A stretch of DNA of 21,645 nt from Larix sibirica. Its lineage: Eukaryota > Streptophyta > Pinopsida > Pinales > Pinaceae. Both the position numbers and the translations under genes were made by a program. Of the stretch, positions 20,009 to 21,645 are shown piece after piece; the stretch's first letter is position 1; each line of letters begins with the position of its first letter. Under the pieces are notes generated by a model. The model was not told where the DNA came from. It worked only from the letters and a program-made list of their open reading frames with translations, and did no database searches. The stretch spans positions 44,107 to 65,751 of the forward strand of contig NWUY0300031447.1 of assembly GCA_004151065.3 (NCBI GenBank), written 5' to 3'.

Positions 20009-20321
20009 AAAATGAGAGTCCCGATGAATAAATTGAATGTTTAAAGCTATCTGTAATGAAATTACGAAATGCTGATTTGATGATCATCAAATGTTTATGT
20101 TGCCATGAGATTATGAAATGATGGTTAAATAAATACAGTTATGTTATGTACAACATATACTTTTGACGGGATGTCAAGTGTGACAAGGAAAGACAGGTAC
20201 ATGCAACACAAGGTTGCGACAATATTACGTAGACTTTAGATTGAGTAAAGTATCTAGGACATGTAATGTTAACCTGATGTAAATTGATATATTATGTTTT
20301 TTCTTAGAATGAGTTGATGTG

Positions 20322-21225
20322 CATGGTGTTTTCACATGCAGGCACATGATCACTATTGTCAATTGGTACACATTAGATAATGGGGTTGAATGGGAAGAAA
20401 GGGAATAAGACTAGCGATTACTCCATGCAGTGAGTTGCAAAGTAAGAGAGGATTTTGCTCGTCAAATGCATGTTGTTGTGAGGATAGGTCACAGACTCGA
20501 TCACTCACGAGGATTAGACCGGGGGGTGCACAATAAGGACTCGACCTTATTCCCCAAGAACCATGAGTCTCTCAGTAGGGTCGACAAGACTAATTTAATG
20601 AGGTCTCGGTTGTCACACCGGTCCTCACCACGGAAGAGGGATATTTGAAGGGCATGCGAGCAAAATGGCACCCTTGATATGCCCGTCGTAACCCAACGCA
20701 ACAATAAAAATAAAAATACTAGACGGGGCAAGAATGTCTAATTTAAAAGACATGGAAAAATGCTTTCAATACATTATGAGCAATTAGAAATGCCATAGTT
20801 TATTAAATGCAAACATAAGTTAATTTGTGAATAAAGAAAAAGAAAGAAATTAAATTACTTGAAGAATTAGTAAACAACATGCACACACACAAAAATAGGA
20901 GAAATTGAGGGAATCAGCTGAGAGAGAATTTAGGAGATTAAGTGAGTATAAATCTCAATAAATAATTAGAAAAATATGATTTAGTGAGAAAAGTGACACT
21001 TGGAGGTGAATAATAAAAGAAAAACTAAAAAGAAATTCTTAATTATGCATGTGTGAGATGAATGGCAAGTTTTAGAAAGTTATAAAGAGAAGGGGAGAGC
21101 ATGAAGCTCTCATCTCTTTTTTCTCTATGGTTGGATGGCATAGAGGATGCCAGGTTCACACGGTGATGTTGAGAGTTTGGTTTGTTATTGTACGATAGGG
21201 TTGGGAGCCATTTACTAATATCTAC
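20322..21225. repeat. Diverged repeat, right member (homologous to 14986-15831)
   Basis: Shared landmarks are ACTAGCGATTACTCCATGCA (about 20411), CCATGAGTCTCTCAG (about 20562), ATGCACACACACAAAAATAG (about 20879) and AATTCTTAATTATGCATGTG (about 21035). Relative to the left member it has an insertion of about 50 bases near 20930-20980 and another near 21150. It also keeps more CpG-containing words, for example GGGTCGAC near 20579 and GCCCGTCG near 20682. Short frames on both strands (plus 20430-20648, minus 20501-20731) have no protein signature and are broken in the left member, so I do not call a gene. Confidence 0.75.
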
Positions 21226-21645
21226 ATACTTTGACTATGTTAGTAGATTTTTTACATCCAACCATATTGTGGCTCGAGGGTCCCAGGGGAAGAAGAGTAC
21301 TCGTCAAGAGAGGTAGGGTGGTTTCTGGTGGACATTCGACATTTGGAAATTGAAGTGTGGACTTGTGGCAGATTTTCAATAGCCTTCGACACTTCACGAC
21401 AAGAGGTTACATGTCAATACAATGTTTATTTATGGTTTCTTCTATTTCAGTTGGTTAAGTAGTGATTGTTCAATTGTTTCCATGTCAGATCTGTTGTTCT
21501 GTTGTTTGATTTTATGCTATTGTTTAGATCATAGGTCCGTGGTTGACTCAAATTTTAAAAAGGTTGCTTGTTAAATTCTAAATATGCTATTTTGAAGATG
21601 GGCATAATTATTTTCTGGGTATTGGAGGGTCCATACATTTGGTAC
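21226..21645. other. Right end of window, nothing recognised
   Basis: Similarity to the left copy fades near 21225. A minus-strand frame 21215-21397 (60 codons) has no family signature. No repeat or RNA gene is visible. Confidence 0.5.

Larger units (their letters stand above)
16855..20321. repeat. Right copy of the 3467-bp identical direct repeat
   Basis: This is identical, as far as I compared, to 11519-14985 at a constant offset of 5336, with no indel. Its left limit coincides exactly with the N, so the true extent of identity on that side is unknown. Its right limit is where C at 20322 replaces T at 14986 and the copies diverge. Confidence 0.93.

Noticed and set aside
20430-20731. Overlapping plus (72 codons) and minus (76 codons) open frames near the right end
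   Set aside because: The homologous left member at about 15090-15400 does not keep either frame open, so there is no sign of protein conservation.
1-21645. A possible new defence, toxin or CRISPR-like system
   Set aside because: No spaced direct-repeat array, no cas-like or effector domains, no operon structure. All recognisable coding belongs to eukaryotic LTR retrotransposons.

Overview
This is AT-rich, gene-poor plant nuclear DNA made almost entirely of decayed LTR retrotransposons. I find no intact host gene, RNA gene, CRISPR array, operon or other prokaryotic signal. The retroelement lineages present (Athila/TAT-like Ty3-gypsy with a tRNA-Asp primer site, a chromodomain Ty3-gypsy, and Ty1-copia), together with their age and density, suggest a large-genome vascular plant. 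A conifer or other gymnosperm is my best guess, but that is inference and not proven here.

Region by region. Positions 1-3000 hold no recognisable gene, only three short repeats: an 82-bp tandem pair, a 3 x 36-bp array and a 24-bp repeated block. Positions 3020-3800 carry the 3' end of a minus-strand chromovirus: integrase C-terminus, chromodomain, polypurine tract, then an LTR-like stretch with a TATA box. A degenerate 35/36-bp tandem array lies at 4055-4209. From about 5325 to 10944 there is one nearly full-length but dead plus-strand Ty3/gypsy element of Athila/TAT type: primer-binding site, gag with two zinc knuckles, protease, reverse transcriptase, RNase H and integrase in the order diagnostic of Ty3/gypsy. 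It is broken by many stops and frameshifts and has lost several key residues. Positions 10945-11518 follow its pol; they contain no recognisable 3' LTR but do contain a curious antisense reading frame.

From 11519 to 14985 lies a 3467-bp block that recurs, as far as I can compare by eye without any difference, at 16855-20321. It holds a Ty1/copia integrase-RT relic (plus strand) and a piece of a second Ty3/gypsy integrase (minus strand). The second copy begins at the base after a single N at 16854. To the right of the block the two copies continue as homologous but clearly diverged sequence (14986-about 15831 against 20322-about 21225). This pattern looks more like a contig join in a repeat-rich assembly than a genuine recent duplication, and it is the most useful observation in the window.

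No set of genes here works together as a system. The features are independent insertions in different states of decay, and I see no evidence for an undescribed functional system.
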